Shown piece after piece: positions 49,684 through 59,029 of a stretch of DNA of 64,000 nucleotides. Every line of letters starts with the position of its first letter. Position 1 is the first letter of the stretch. A program made the translations under genes and the position numbers. Source of the stretch: Brevibacillus choshinensis (lineage in GTDB: Bacteria > Bacillota > Bacilli > Brevibacillales > Brevibacillaceae); contig NZ_LJJB01000015.1 in assembly GCF_001420695.1 (NCBI RefSeq), positions 124,001 through 188,000 of the forward strand. Reading direction: 5' to 3'. The notes beneath the pieces are model-generated. The model ran no database searches. It was not told where the DNA came from and was given only the letters and a program-made list of their open reading frames with translations.

Positions 49684-50724
49684 TTATTGCTGCGTCATTT
49701 GGCTATTTGTATTTGATTGTCGGAAAACTACTTTTGAATGCTGAATAATTTCATTACTCACCTGCTGTAATACTGTCTCCTCCACGGGATATCGAATCAC
49801 ACACCCTGGCGTGAGAATAATCCGGTTCCCGACTGTCACCCTGGATACCTCTTGAATCTCCTTGATAATCTCATCTATCGAACCATTTGTGATATTCGAT
49901 CTTTGTATTCCACCGACGATGATTTTGTCAGGGGCAGCTTGCACAAAATCCTGAAGCTTCGGCTCGGTTTCCCAGATATGCCAGTTTATCGCCTGTACTG
50001 GATAATCAACCATCAAATGATGATAGATGTTCGTTCCATGAATATGGACCACATTAAACCAGGAATAGGGTTGGATGGCCTCGAGTACTTGCAAATCATA
50101 CGGAACCCCAAATTCCTTATATTCCGCTTCCGTCACCATCTCACTTGTCGCCATCTGGTTGGCAAAAAATACACCTGCACAGCCCTTTCGTAACGCCTCC
50201 TGAGCAAAAGCCGCAGTTGTCCTCGCAATCCGATCCAGCCCTGCTTTCAACTTATCCGGGTGATTTCGTAAATGCTCCAGCATGAGTGACCCGCACAGCT
50301 TGTGGGCAATGGTTAATGGTGAAAAAATGGTGAGAAGCACTGGAACCTCTTCTTTTGTTTTCCCCAGCAGATGTGCTATGGAAAGCAATTCTCTGCCAAG
50401 GGCACCTTTCTTGACATCAGGTTCTGTCAATACCAACCAATCCTCTGGCTTTTCCACCGCGAACTTCGTGATTTTAGCGACACCTCCGTTTGGAATCTCA
50501 CTGAAATCACACTGACATCCATAATCCTCCACAAAAAACATCCCGTTCGGCATATTTTTGATGAAGTCCAATCGAAATCTACGATAAAATTCATAGGTTT
50601 CCTCCGCCAGCTTTAGCGGATCTAGATCTACATGGGGCAAATGTGTCCAAAAACTAAAGGGGATTCGGTCTGCCTGCTCTCCCCGCAATACCATCCGAAT
50701 TCGCTCTGTCGCTGTTAGCGTCAT
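49684..50724 (-). CDS. Uroporphyrinogen-decarboxylase-like protein, possible methyltransferase
   Basis: 346 residues from the ATG at 50724, with GAGGG suitably placed upstream. The URO-D TIM barrel is recognisable (ATERIRMVLRGEQADRIPF start). Instead of the decarboxylase N-terminal FPR signature, the C-terminal half has HIHG (His227, His229) and TPGC (Cys308), resembling the H-x-C...C zinc site of MtaA/MtbA-type methylcobamide:thiol methyltransferases with one Cys replaced by His. It may transfer a methyl group or act in a demethylation. It follows tctA by 123 bp. Confidence 0.75.
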   Translation of the reverse strand: MTLTATERIRMVLRGEQADRIPFSFWTHLPHVDLDPLKLAEETYEFYRRFRLDFIKNMPNGMFFVEDYGCQCDFSEIPNGGVAKITKFAVEKPEDWLVLTEPDVKKGALGRELLSIAHLLGKTKEEVPVLLTIFSPLTIAHKLCGSLMLEHLRNHPDKLKAGLDRIARTTAAFAQEALRKGCAGVFFANQMATSEMVTEAEYKEFGVPYDLQVLEAIQPYSWFNVVHIHGTNIYHHLMVDYPVQAINWHIWETEPKLQDFVQAAPDKIIVGGIQRSNITNGSIDEIIKEIQEVSRVTVGNRIILTPGCVIRYPVEETVLQQVSNEIIQHSKVVFRQSNTNSQMTQQ

Positions 50725-50743
50725 GTACATCCCTCGTTATGTT

Positions 50744-50753
50744 ATGTATACAT
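50744..50753 (-). promoter_or_regulatory. Weak GntR-like half operator before the uroD-like gene
   Basis: Palindrome ATGTATACAT, which shares TGTATACA with the three 17-bp sites but not the rest. Suggestive only. Confidence 0.35.
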
Positions 50754-50847
50754 GGATATTTAGTAAACCTGACTCAGCCAGCCTTACTATTCATATAGGA
50801 TAAAAAATCTGAGGGCACGCCAGACTTTGGAATGCCCTGATATTGTC

Positions 50848-52353
50848 TTACATCTCTGCATCTTCTGCGAGAACAGATCGCTTCTTTTTCACCGCACTGA
50901 CGATGCTTAGTACTAGAACCAAACCACACATACCCATCAAGGTTCCCGAAATCGGACGCTCAAAGAAAATCATCAGGCCATTATCAGAAGAAGCGAGAGA
51001 TTGAATCAACGAGAACTCAATCTGGGAACCAAGGATAAAGGAGAGGATCAGCGCGGCGCTGGGAAATTCGAATTTCTTCATAAAATAGCCGACGACACCG
51101 AAGAAGATCATCAGGCCGACATCCCAGAGACTGCGGTTAACACTGTATACCCCGACCAGCGAAACAATCAGAATTAACGGAAACAACAACTTGTAAGGAA
51201 CGAGAGCAACCTTAGCCCAAAGCCCTGCCATCGGCAAATTCATGAACAGCAAAATGGCGTTGCCAATAAACATGCTAGCAATGACAGCCCAGACAAAATC
51301 CGGGTTTGTCTGGAACAAGGTAGGACCTGGCGTCAAGCCATGCATGATAAATGCACCCAAAATAACCGCGACGGTCGGTGAACTGGGAATCCCCAGCGTA
51401 AACAAAGGAATCAATGCCGCACCACTGTATGCGTTATTTGCTGTTTCCGGACCTGCTACGCCCTCGATGGCACCTTTGCCAAAGCGATCAGGGTCTTTCG
51501 CCAGCTTTTTCTCCATGGAGTACGACATCAAGGAGGAAATCGATGCGCTCGCTCCCGGAATCAGACCAACCAACATCCCGATCACGGTTCCCCGACCAAT
51601 CGATTTAAGGGTTGGTTTCCATTCGTGCCGAGCCGGGAACAGTCCGTTAATTTTGGCTGGCTTGTCCAACTTCATGTCGTCACCAGCATTCAAAAGGATT
51701 TCAGAAATCCCGAACAACCCCATTGCCAATACAACGAATTCAATCCCTTCAATCAGCTCGATCTGGCCAAACAGAAAACGTTCTGCCCCCGAACCAGGAT
51801 CCATCCCCACTAGCGATAAAAGCAAACCGACTACGGCGGATATCAGGCCTTTAACGACCGACTTACCCATCAGCGCAACCAGCAGTAGTAAACCGAACAG
51901 CATAAGAGAAAAGAATTCCGGCGGCCCGAACTTTAGGGCATATTTTGCCAGCATCGGGCCTACCAACGCCAGAGAAAGAATGGCGACAACCCCTCCAATG
52001 AAGGACCCGATCGCAGCAACACCCAATGCAGCACCCGCTCGTCCTTGCTTGGCCATTTGATAACCGTCAATACAGGTGATAACGGATGCCGATTCTCCCG
52101 GTGTATTAATCAGAACGGATGTAATCGTACCACCGTACATGGCACCATAGAAAATACCCGAAAGCATGATGATCGCAGTTACCGGCTCCATCCCAAAGGT
52201 AATCGGAATCAGAATGGCTGTACCAGCAACTGGCCCCAATCCTGGCAAAACCCCTACAAACATCCCGATGGAGACACCAATCAAACAATAAAGCAGATTC
52301 GACAGGGTAAATGCGGTCTCAAACCCGCCCATAAGCGAACCAAACAAATCCAT
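50848..52353 (-). CDS. tctA: Tripartite tricarboxylate transporter, large membrane subunit TctA
   Basis: 501 residues with about 11-12 membrane helices and the TctA family patterns GVLPGLGPVAGTAILIPITFG, GAMYGGTITSVLINTPGE and GIPSSPTVAVILGAF. It forms the secondary-active channel of a TTT importer driven by the ion gradient with TctB and a solute receptor. It follows tctB by 12 bp. Confidence 0.97.
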   Translation of the reverse strand: MDLFGSLMGGFETAFTLSNLLYCLIGVSIGMFVGVLPGLGPVAGTAILIPITFGMEPVTAIIMLSGIFYGAMYGGTITSVLINTPGESASVITCIDGYQMAKQGRAGAALGVAAIGSFIGGVVAILSLALVGPMLAKYALKFGPPEFFSLMLFGLLLLVALMGKSVVKGLISAVVGLLLSLVGMDPGSGAERFLFGQIELIEGIEFVVLAMGLFGISEILLNAGDDMKLDKPAKINGLFPARHEWKPTLKSIGRGTVIGMLVGLIPGASASISSLMSYSMEKKLAKDPDRFGKGAIEGVAGPETANNAYSGAALIPLFTLGIPSSPTVAVILGAFIMHGLTPGPTLFQTNPDFVWAVIASMFIGNAILLFMNLPMAGLWAKVALVPYKLLFPLILIVSLVGVYSVNRSLWDVGLMIFFGVVGYFMKKFEFPSAALILSFILGSQIEFSLIQSLASSDNGLMIFFERPISGTLMGMCGLVLVLSIVSAVKKKRSVLAEDAEM

Positions 52354-52365
52354 ATGACCCTCCTC

Positions 52366-52818
52366 CTACCAACCCAGCGCACTTACTGGGAGTTGAACTT
52401 CCAGTACGATTGCAAACACTACGTACAGGAGGACAGATACGCCAGCAGACGTGAGGAGATTGATGTACCATTTGTAAGCCTTGTACAGCAGCGCGAATAA
52501 AAAGAGTGTACTGCACGCGATAAAGCCTAGGTAAGGAAGCAGCGCTACAAACAAAATCATGCTACAGAGCAGAAACAAAACACTTTTTAAGCTTTTTCCG
52601 GAAGGAAACGTTACCTTATCGGAAGATTCTGAACGCATGGAAGATATGATATAAATAACAGCAAGAACCAGTAATGCTCCAGATAGCCATATAGGAAAGA
52701 AGCCCGGTCCCGGTCCTACCTCACTCGAATAAGCATAACTAAAGGACTTTATCAGAAACACAATCGCCACGAGCAGTAGAAAAACTCCTGCCCATGCGTT
52801 CGCATTCAATTTTCTCAT
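52366..52818 (-). CDS. tctB: Tripartite tricarboxylate transporter, small membrane subunit TctB
   Basis: 150 residues from the ATG at 52818 (MRKLNANAWAGVFLLL), after AAAGGGGTG. Four membrane helices in the TctB layout, with SYSSEVGPGPGFFPIWLSG as the characteristic GPGFFP loop. Partner of TctA. Confidence 0.93.
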   Translation of the reverse strand: MRKLNANAWAGVFLLLVAIVFLIKSFSYAYSSEVGPGPGFFPIWLSGALLVLAVIYIISSMRSESSDKVTFPSGKSLKSVLFLLCSMILFVALLPYLGFIACSTLFLFALLYKAYKWYINLLTSAGVSVLLYVVFAIVLEVQLPVSALGW

Positions 52819-52947
52819 GCTACTGTTCACCCCTTTCACAAGGAAAAGTCTGTTTTTTTGGGGGCAGGAGCTACTCTCGAGATCAATCCTCCTCTTGCCC
52901 CTGCCCTATTTTCTGTTAAATTACCAGGAATGTTATACCCGGCTAAC

Positions 52948-53982
52948 TTACCAAGGACTCTTTTCAAATTCTTTCTTCATTTCTTCTTCTGTCTTTTTCA
53001 ATGATTCTGAATATTCTTTCGGTCCCATGAAGTCTAATGGCAGCGCCAATTCCTCAGCCTTCTGCTTAAATTCTGGATCCTCCAAAGTTTTCTTCAGTAC
53101 ATCCGCTAAATATTCAACCTGTTTCGGATCCATACCCTTCGGACCGGCTAGGCCACGCATTGCGATTTGGGTTGCATCAAAACCAGACTCCTTATATGTA
53201 GGAACTTCTGGCATCATTTTGATTTTGGAATCAGCACCAACCGCAATAACGCGGATCGATTTTTCCTTGTATTGCGAGTACACTTCGGATGCGTTAGCGA
53301 TCTGGATATCGACATGACCGCCCAGCAGAGCTGTCATGCCTGGAGCCGTTCCTTCAAAAGGCACCTTACTGAACTTTGCACCTTTCATCTCTTCCAATTG
53401 CCGCAGAGCGAGTGCCTCAGTGGAACCTGGGCCACTAAAAGCGATTTTTAGCTTTCCTGGATTTTTCTTCAGTTCCTCAATTACTTGCTCCAACGTTTGG
53501 AACGGACTGTCAGCTCTCACTAAAAATGCTCCCGGATCGCTTACCAGGTTTGCAATCGGCACAAAGTCATCTAACTTGTATTTGACTTGATCGCCCATCT
53601 TGATAGGATAAACGAGGAATGAAGGAGGATTAATCATGCCAATCGTGTAGCCGTCAGTTGGAGATTTGGCAATCGCGGTAAAACCAATTGCACCGCCTGC
53701 TCCTGGCTTGTTTACGACCGGAAAGCTTGTCCCGGCATATTTCTCCGCGTATTTGAGAACCGTACGAGCAGCCGTATCCGTCCCACCACCTGGGTTAAAC
53801 GCTACGATTGTTTCAATTGGGCGGGTAGGATAGTCGGCAGGCTTTGCTGATGCACCAGCTGTTGCCGCCGCTTTAGTTGGTGCAGTTTGCTGTGCTTGCT
53901 TTGGCTCGGAACCACAGCCGGCAAGCATCAGTAACGAAAGGACAAGAGCTGAATTCACTGCGAAAAAGCGTTTTTTGTTCAT
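52948..53982 (-). CDS. tctC: Tripartite tricarboxylate transporter substrate-binding lipoprotein (Bug/TctC)
   Basis: 344 residues; lipoprotein signal MNKKRFFAVNSALVLSLLMLAGCG with lipobox LAGC. Bug-fold landmarks: YPTRPIETIVAFNPGGGTDTAARTVLKYAE and VVNKPGAGGAIGFTAIAKSPTDGYTIG. It captures a carboxylated solute outside the membrane. Bug proteins bind succinate, citrate, aromatic acids and others; the ligand here is unknown. First transport gene, 190 bp after gntR. Confidence 0.95.
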   Translation of the reverse strand: MNKKRFFAVNSALVLSLLMLAGCGSEPKQAQQTAPTKAAATAGASAKPADYPTRPIETIVAFNPGGGTDTAARTVLKYAEKYAGTSFPVVNKPGAGGAIGFTAIAKSPTDGYTIGMINPPSFLVYPIKMGDQVKYKLDDFVPIANLVSDPGAFLVRADSPFQTLEQVIEELKKNPGKLKIAFSGPGSTEALALRQLEEMKGAKFSKVPFEGTAPGMTALLGGHVDIQIANASEVYSQYKEKSIRVIAVGADSKIKMMPEVPTYKESGFDATQIAMRGLAGPKGMDPKQVEYLADVLKKTLEDPEFKQKAEELALPLDFMGPKEYSESLKKTEEEMKKEFEKSPW

Positions 53983-54172
53983 TCTACATACAGCCTCCTT
54001 CAGATGTGTTTTGGGTCGAACGCGCGATACATTTTAACGGCTCTTTTTTTCTTATCCTCTCGTTACTACCCCCTGTATTCGACATTTTTATATATAATTA
54101 TCCCTATATGTTAAATAGGATATAATCATTTAAATATAGTGGAGATAGACTTCATCCCCACAAAAATGATAG

Positions 54173-54853
54173 TTACTGTTCGTCATTCTGCAGGTTATCT
54201 ATGTTAGCAAGCAAGGTTTCGAGACTGCATTGAATGTGATTTCGCATAGCCATTTCTGCAGCCACGGAATCTTTGGCTATGATCTTTTCTAGAATTTCCG
54301 TATGCTCGATGACTGCTTGTGCCGTTCTTTCTTGACCACCGCGTTGAAACAATTGACGATACCGCTGAATGTGATCATTTAGCATACTAAGTATTTTTAC
54401 AATTGTCTTGTTCCCACTGATTTCATAGAGGCAAGAATGGAATTCAGACCCGTAGTAAATAATTTCCTCATAATCGCTATTTTCATAGCCTGCTTTTATC
54501 ATTCGGAGAATATCCGTCAGGTTCTGTATATCCTGTTCTGACGCTATCTTTGCAACCTGACCTGCAATGATACCCTCTAGGATACTTCGGGCCACAAAGA
54601 TTTCTTCGACTTCCTTTTTTGAGATGGATGCAACTCGCAAGCGCCCATTTGGCTGCCTGACTACCAGCTCTTCCATCTCCAAACGCTGCAATGCTTCTCG
54701 TAAAGGTGTGCGGCTGATTTCCAATTCGTTTGTCAGGTTTTCTTCGACCAACGGTTGTCCCGGGGCTAATTCACCGCTTATGATTCTCTGCTTGATCTCC
54801 ATGAAGGCATAATCCTTGGAAACAATTCTCTTCCGTTTCGTTTGAGTTGCCAC
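54173..54853 (-). CDS. GntR family regulator, FadR subgroup (FCD domain)
   Basis: 226 residues: N-terminal winged HTH (IISGELAPGQPLVEENLTNELEISRTPLREALQRLEMEELV) and an all-helical FCD domain with metal/ligand-type residues (EFHSCLYEISGN, HTEILEKIIAKD, HIQCSLETL). Such proteins sense organic acids and repress uptake and catabolic operons. It leads the TctCBA-catabolic genes on the same strand, with two operators directly before it. Confidence 0.94.
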   Translation of the reverse strand: MATQTKRKRIVSKDYAFMEIKQRIISGELAPGQPLVEENLTNELEISRTPLREALQRLEMEELVVRQPNGRLRVASISKKEVEEIFVARSILEGIIAGQVAKIASEQDIQNLTDILRMIKAGYENSDYEEIIYYGSEFHSCLYEISGNKTIVKILSMLNDHIQRYRQLFQRGGQERTAQAVIEHTEILEKIIAKDSVAAEMAMRNHIQCSLETLLANIDNLQNDEQ

Positions 54854-54937
54854 CTCATGCCCCCTCCTTCTTTATGATCGTTTCACTCTAGTATACGATA
54901 AGGTGATAGAAAACAAAATGTTTGTATCGTTGTATTG

Positions 54938-55003
54938 TTGTATAATTGTATACAATTATATAAAAAACGAAAGCCCGACGGAATCATTGTATAATTGTAT
55001 ACA
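54938..55003 (-). promoter_or_regulatory. Paired GntR operators upstream of gntR
   Basis: TTGTATAATTGTATACA occurs exactly at 54938-54954 and 54987-55003, 49 bp apart. Each holds TGTATACA, close to the FCD-GntR type ATTGTATACAAT. A TATACT -10 for gntR lies nearer the gene. Suggests autoregulation. Confidence 0.7.
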
Positions 55004-55107
55004 CTTTTTTGAAATTTATAATTAATATACGCAAACGCTTTCTTCCTGTCAAGCGATTATTCCTCTGAGTTTTATAAAATAAAATGGATTGATCTATGAA
55101 AATGAAA

Positions 55108-55147
55108 ACAGCACCAGCTAACGATGATCCGTTTCGGCTGGTGCTGT
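55108..55147 (-). terminator. Terminator of the copA-copZ operon
   Basis: ACAGCACCAGC / GCTGGTGCTGT stem with TTTTC after it on the minus strand, 78 bp past copZ. Confidence 0.88.
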
Positions 55148-55224
55148 CTGTGCGAGTCTCGTGAAATAGTTCTTCCTCACATTCACAATCACGCAGTCAT
55201 GCTGCTAAGCCCAATTTATCGTCC

Positions 55225-55428
55225 TTACACGACGTCGTAGCCTTGGTCTTCAATCGCTTCCTTGATCGCTGCCACAGACAAGCCGCTCTCATCATAGGAG
55301 ACCTCGACTGTTTTCGCTGCCAGATTTACTTTACCTGTCGCGCCCAGGCCGCTCAACGTTTTTTCAATGGTATTCACGCAGTGATTGCAGGACATTCCTT
55401 CTACATTCAGGGTAATGGTTTGCATCAT
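55225..55428 (-). CDS. copZ: Copper chaperone CopZ
   Basis: 67 residues, a single HMA domain: TLNVEGMSCNHCVNTIEKTL with the CxxC copper site and a C-terminal AIEDQGYDVV. It carries Cu(I) in the cytosol and delivers it to CopA or the regulator. Two tandem ATG codons follow AAAGGAGAGATT. It lies 78 bp after copA. Confidence 0.96.
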   Translation of the reverse strand: MMQTITLNVEGMSCNHCVNTIEKTLSGLGATGKVNLAAKTVEVSYDESGLSVAAIKEAIEDQGYDVV

Positions 55429-55506
55429 AATCTCTCCTTTGGTTTATCCAATATGGTTATGCGGAACAAGCCGCTACTTGCCTGTTTTTTCGTTCGATGA
55501 CAGCCG

Positions 55507-57924
55507 TTACAGCTTCACCCGCTGCAATCGCAGAGCATTGAGCACGACCGACACGGAACTGAAGGCCATTGCTGCTCCCGCGAGCCACGGAGCGAGAAAA
55601 CCCAGTGCTGCAAAAGGAATACCCACCGTGTTGTAAGCAAAAGCCCAGAACAGGTTTTGCTTGATGTTGCGAATCGTTCGCTTGCTCATCTCGATAGCAT
55701 CCGCTACACTCGTGAGCTCTCCGCGCATTAAGGTGATATCCGCTGCTTCCATCGCCACATCTGTACCCGTGCCTATCGCCATTCCGATATCGGCGGTAGC
55801 AAGCGCGGGTGCATCGTTGATTCCGTCACCGACCATGGCAACTTTTTTTCCCTGTTCTTGCAGCTTTTTCACTTCGGCAGCCTTGCCCTCGGGCAAAACT
55901 TCTGCGATGACGTGACCGATTCCTGCCTCACGAGCAATCGCTTCGGCCGTTTGGCGGTTGTCACCGGTCATCATGATGACGGTCAGCCCCATCGCTTTCA
56001 GTCGTTCTACCGCTATTTTCGAAGTAGGTTTGATGGTATCCGCTACGGCAATCAGCCCAGCCAGTTTCCCATTAACCACAGCCAGCATCGCTGTTTTCCC
56101 CGACTTCTCGAGGGTAAGCATCGTCTCAGCTGCGTGTTCAAACGAAATATGATCGCGCTCCAAAAGACGACGAGTCCCCACGAGGACTTCCTGCCCCTCC
56201 ACGACAGCCCGTATCCCATAACCAGGAATGGCCTCAAAAGAGGTGGTATCCGAAAGAGCAATTCTTCTCTCGCTGATCCCCTTCACAATCGCCTGTGCCA
56301 GTGGATGCTCCGAATTTTTCTCAGCTGCGCCCACCAGCGCCAGCAGTTGTTTTTCATCGATCTCAAAAGCGATGACATCCGTCAGCTCTGGCTCACCTTT
56401 GGTTACGGTTCCTGTTTTATCGAGAATGATCGTGTCCAGACGATGAGCCGTCTCCAAATGCTCGCCGCCTTTGAATAGAATGCCTAGCTCTGCAGCGCGG
56501 CCAGAGCCAGCCATGATGGACGTCGGTGTGGCCAAACCGAGTGCGCAAGGGCAAGCGATCACGAGCACGGCAATGGCTTTTTCCAACGCCTCAGCAAAAT
56601 TGCCGGGGATGACCCAGAAATACCAAACGACAAAGGTCAAAACGGCAATCCCTACGACGATGGGGACAAACACCCCAGAAATGCTGTCAGCCAGTCGCTG
56701 AATGGGTGCTTTCGTGCCTTGGGCTTCCTCCACGACCTTGATGATTTGCGCCAGCGCTGTTTCCTTGCCTACCTTGGTCGCCCGGATTTTCAGGAAGCCG
56801 TTTTTGTTCAACGTGGCACCAATGACCGAGTCGCCAGCCGCTTTGTCTACAGGAATGCTCTCACCCGTCAGCATCGCTTCATCTACAGCGGACTGACCTT
56901 CCAGCACCAGTCCATCGACGGGTACCTTCTCCCCTGGTTTCACATGGACGATATCTCCCATTCGCACGTCTTCTACTTGAATAGTCATCTCCACACCATC
57001 CCGGACGACGACGGCTGTCTTGGCTTGCAGTCCCATCAGCTTGCGGATCGCTTCAGAGGATCGGCCTTTTGCTTTTGCCTCGAACAGTTTGCCCAGCAAG
57101 ATCAACGTGATCAATACCGCGCTGGTCTCGAAGTATAGCTCAAGCATGTGCGCATGGGTACCGATGGAGGAAACCGCCACATACAGACTGTAGAAATAGG
57201 CGGCCGAAGTCCCGAGGGCGACCAGCACATCCATATTCGCGCTCTTGTTTCGCAGCGCTTTGTAAGCTCCGACGTAAAACTGTGCGCCAATGATGAACTG
57301 TACGGGTGTAGCCAAGGCCAGCTGGACCCATGGATTCATCAAGGCATCAGGCAACCAAATAAACGAGGTGAAAGAGAAGTGACTCACCATCGCCCACAAA
57401 AGCGGGAGCGAGAAGAGCAAGGACACCCAGAACTTTACCGTCTGCCGTCTGATTTCCATCTGTCTGCGGTCTACCTGCTCCTGCGCATTCCCATCTTCCT
57501 TGCGTTCTGCGCCATAGCCCAGCTTATCGACCTGACGAATCAGATCCGCTACGCCGACCTGCCCCGAGTCGTACTCGACCACAGCAGTTTCCAAGGCCAG
57601 ATTGACATTCGCCTTTAAGACGCCAGGTAGTTTGTTCAATCCTTTTTCGATTCGGGTCGCACACGCTGCGCACGTCATTCCGGTTATGTTCAATTCGATT
57701 TTATCTGACACGACGCCGTAGCCGAGCGCCTCAATTTTCCCGCGGATATGGTCCAGATCCGTGATCGCTGGATCGTAGACGACTGTCGATTTTTCCAACG
57801 CGAGGTTCACATTGGCTGTTTCCACGCCATCCAGCTTTTTCAGGCCCTTTTCGATGCGCAGAGCACACGCCGCGCATGTCATCCCGGTGATCGGAATCGT
57901 CGCTTCTGCTGATTTGGCACTCAT
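55507..57924 (-). CDS. copA: Copper-exporting P1B-type ATPase CopA
   Basis: 805 residues: two N-terminal HMA domains, each with GMTCAAC (near residues 14 and 83), eight membrane helices, TGES, the CPC ion site in [25 protein letters not shown] in SEHPLAQAI and [14 protein letters not shown]. It exports Cu(I). Full length. CsoR-type boxes stand upstream; no csoR gene is in the window. Confidence 0.97.
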   Translation of the reverse strand: MSAKSAEATIPITGMTCAACALRIEKGLKKLDGVETANVNLALEKSTVVYDPAITDLDHIRGKIEALGYGVVSDKIELNITGMTCAACATRIEKGLNKLPGVLKANVNLALETAVVEYDSGQVGVADLIRQVDKLGYGAERKEDGNAQEQVDRRQMEIRRQTVKFWVSLLFSLPLLWAMVSHFSFTSFIWLPDALMNPWVQLALATPVQFIIGAQFYVGAYKALRNKSANMDVLVALGTSAAYFYSLYVAVSSIGTHAHMLELYFETSAVLITLILLGKLFEAKAKGRSSEAIRKLMGLQAKTAVVVRDGVEMTIQVEDVRMGDIVHVKPGEKVPVDGLVLEGQSAVDEAMLTGESIPVDKAAGDSVIGATLNKNGFLKIRATKVGKETALAQIIKVVEEAQGTKAPIQRLADSISGVFVPIVVGIAVLTFVVWYFWVIPGNFAEALEKAIAVLVIACPCALGLATPTSIMAGSGRAAELGILFKGGEHLETAHRLDTIILDKTGTVTKGEPELTDVIAFEIDEKQLLALVGAAEKNSEHPLAQAIVKGISERRIALSDTTSFEAIPGYGIRAVVEGQEVLVGTRRLLERDHISFEHAAETMLTLEKSGKTAMLAVVNGKLAGLIAVADTIKPTSKIAVERLKAMGLTVIMMTGDNRQTAEAIAREAGIGHVIAEVLPEGKAAEVKKLQEQGKKVAMVGDGINDAPALATADIGMAIGTGTDVAMEAADITLMRGELTSVADAIEMSKRTIRNIKQNLFWAFAYNTVGIPFAALGFLAPWLAGAAMAFSSVSVVLNALRLQRVKL

Positions 57925-57944
57925 GGTTAACTCCCCCGTTACAG

Positions 57945-58033
57945 ATACCCTTTAGGGGTATATTTCAGAGTATTGTTCCCCCAATGCTGTCTTGTTATTT
58001 ACACCCTTACTATACAATACCCCCTCATGGTAT
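57945..58033 (-). promoter_or_regulatory. Two CsoR-type operators and promoter of copA
   Basis: ATACCCTTTAGGGGTAT at 57945-57961 is a classic CsoR dyad. A second, ATACCCCCTCATGGTAT at 58017-58033, lies inside the 18-nt spacer of TTGATA (58037-58032) and TATAGT (58013-58008) on the minus strand. The copper sensor would block this promoter until Cu(I) binds. Confidence 0.75.
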
Positions 58034-58060
58034 ATCAAGAGGTTTTCGAAAAAAAGAAAA

Positions 58061-58080
58061 GCCCCTGACTTCTCAGGAGC
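58061..58080 (-). terminator. Terminator of the psuKG operon
   Basis: GCTCCTGA-GAAG-TCAGGGGC hairpin with TTTTCTTTTTTT on the minus strand, 20 bp after psuG. Confidence 0.88.
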
Positions 58081-58099
58081 TTCTCTTCCATTACTCGAT

Positions 58100-59026
58100 T
58101 TACTTGCCTTGGTTGACAGCTGCCTGGTACGCAACCGCGATTTTCGCTGCTACCTCTGCATTATGTCTCACCAGTGCGATATTTGTTTGCAAGCTCTTGC
58201 CTTCTGTCAGCTGTTTCACTTTATCGAGCAAGAACGGCGTTACTTTTTTACCGGCGATGTTGTTGTCTTTCGCTTCTTTCAGCGCTTGCAAGATGACACC
58301 TTCGATCTTCTGATGATCCAGAGCATCTGCTTCCGGTACCGGGTTTGCGATAATCATACCGCCTTTGAGGCCCAGCTTCCATTTAGTATCCATCAACGTT
58401 CCCACTTCTTCTGGGGTATCCAGACGGAAGTCTACGCCAAAGCCGCTCTCACGTGCAAAGAAAGAAGGGAACTCGGAGGTACGGTAGCCAACGACTGGTA
58501 CGCCTTGCGTTTCCAGGTATTCGAGCGTGCGGCCGATATCCAGGATCGATTTGGCACCTGCGCAAACGACTGCCACGTTTGTTTGAGCCAGCTCTGTCAA
58601 GTCAGCGGAAACGTCCCACGTGATTTCTCCATCGCGATGCACACCGCCGATGCCGCCTGTAGCAAACATGTGAATGCCAGCCAGCTCTGCTGCGATCATC
58701 GTAGCTGCTACCGTAGTGGCACCGATTTTTCCACTCGCGAGGATGTATGGGAAGTCACGGCGACTTACTTTTTCTACGGACTTGTTGGTCGCGAACTCTT
58801 CCAGCTCACTCTCATTGAGGCCGATCTTGATTTTTCCGTTCATGATCCCGATCGTCGCTGGTACGGCTCCGTTGTCGCGGATGATCTGCTCGACTTCTTT
58901 TGCCATCTCGATGTTTTGTGGATATGGCATACCGTGCGAAATAATGGTGGTTTCCAGAGCCACTACTGGCAGATTGTTGTCTAGGGCGTGACGTACTTCT
59001 TCTGTAAAGGTCAGGTATTGTTTCAT
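58100..59026 (-). CDS. psuG: Pseudouridine-5'-phosphate glycosidase
   Basis: 308 residues with the family blocks [50 protein letters not shown]-type [24 protein letters not shown] and [15 protein letters not shown]. It splits pseudouridine 5'-phosphate into uracil and ribose 5-phosphate. Its ATG is 3 bp after the kinase stop, so it is coupled to psuK. Confidence 0.96.
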   Translation of the reverse strand: MKQYLTFTEEVRHALDNNLPVVALETTIISHGMPYPQNIEMAKEVEQIIRDNGAVPATIGIMNGKIKIGLNESELEEFATNKSVEKVSRRDFPYILASGKIGATTVAATMIAAELAGIHMFATGGIGGVHRDGEITWDVSADLTELAQTNVAVVCAGAKSILDIGRTLEYLETQGVPVVGYRTSEFPSFFARESGFGVDFRLDTPEEVGTLMDTKWKLGLKGGMIIANPVPEADALDHQKIEGVILQALKEAKDNNIAGKKVTPFLLDKVKQLTEGKSLQTNIALVRHNAEVAAKIAVAYQAAVNQGK

Positions 59027-59029
59027 GAT

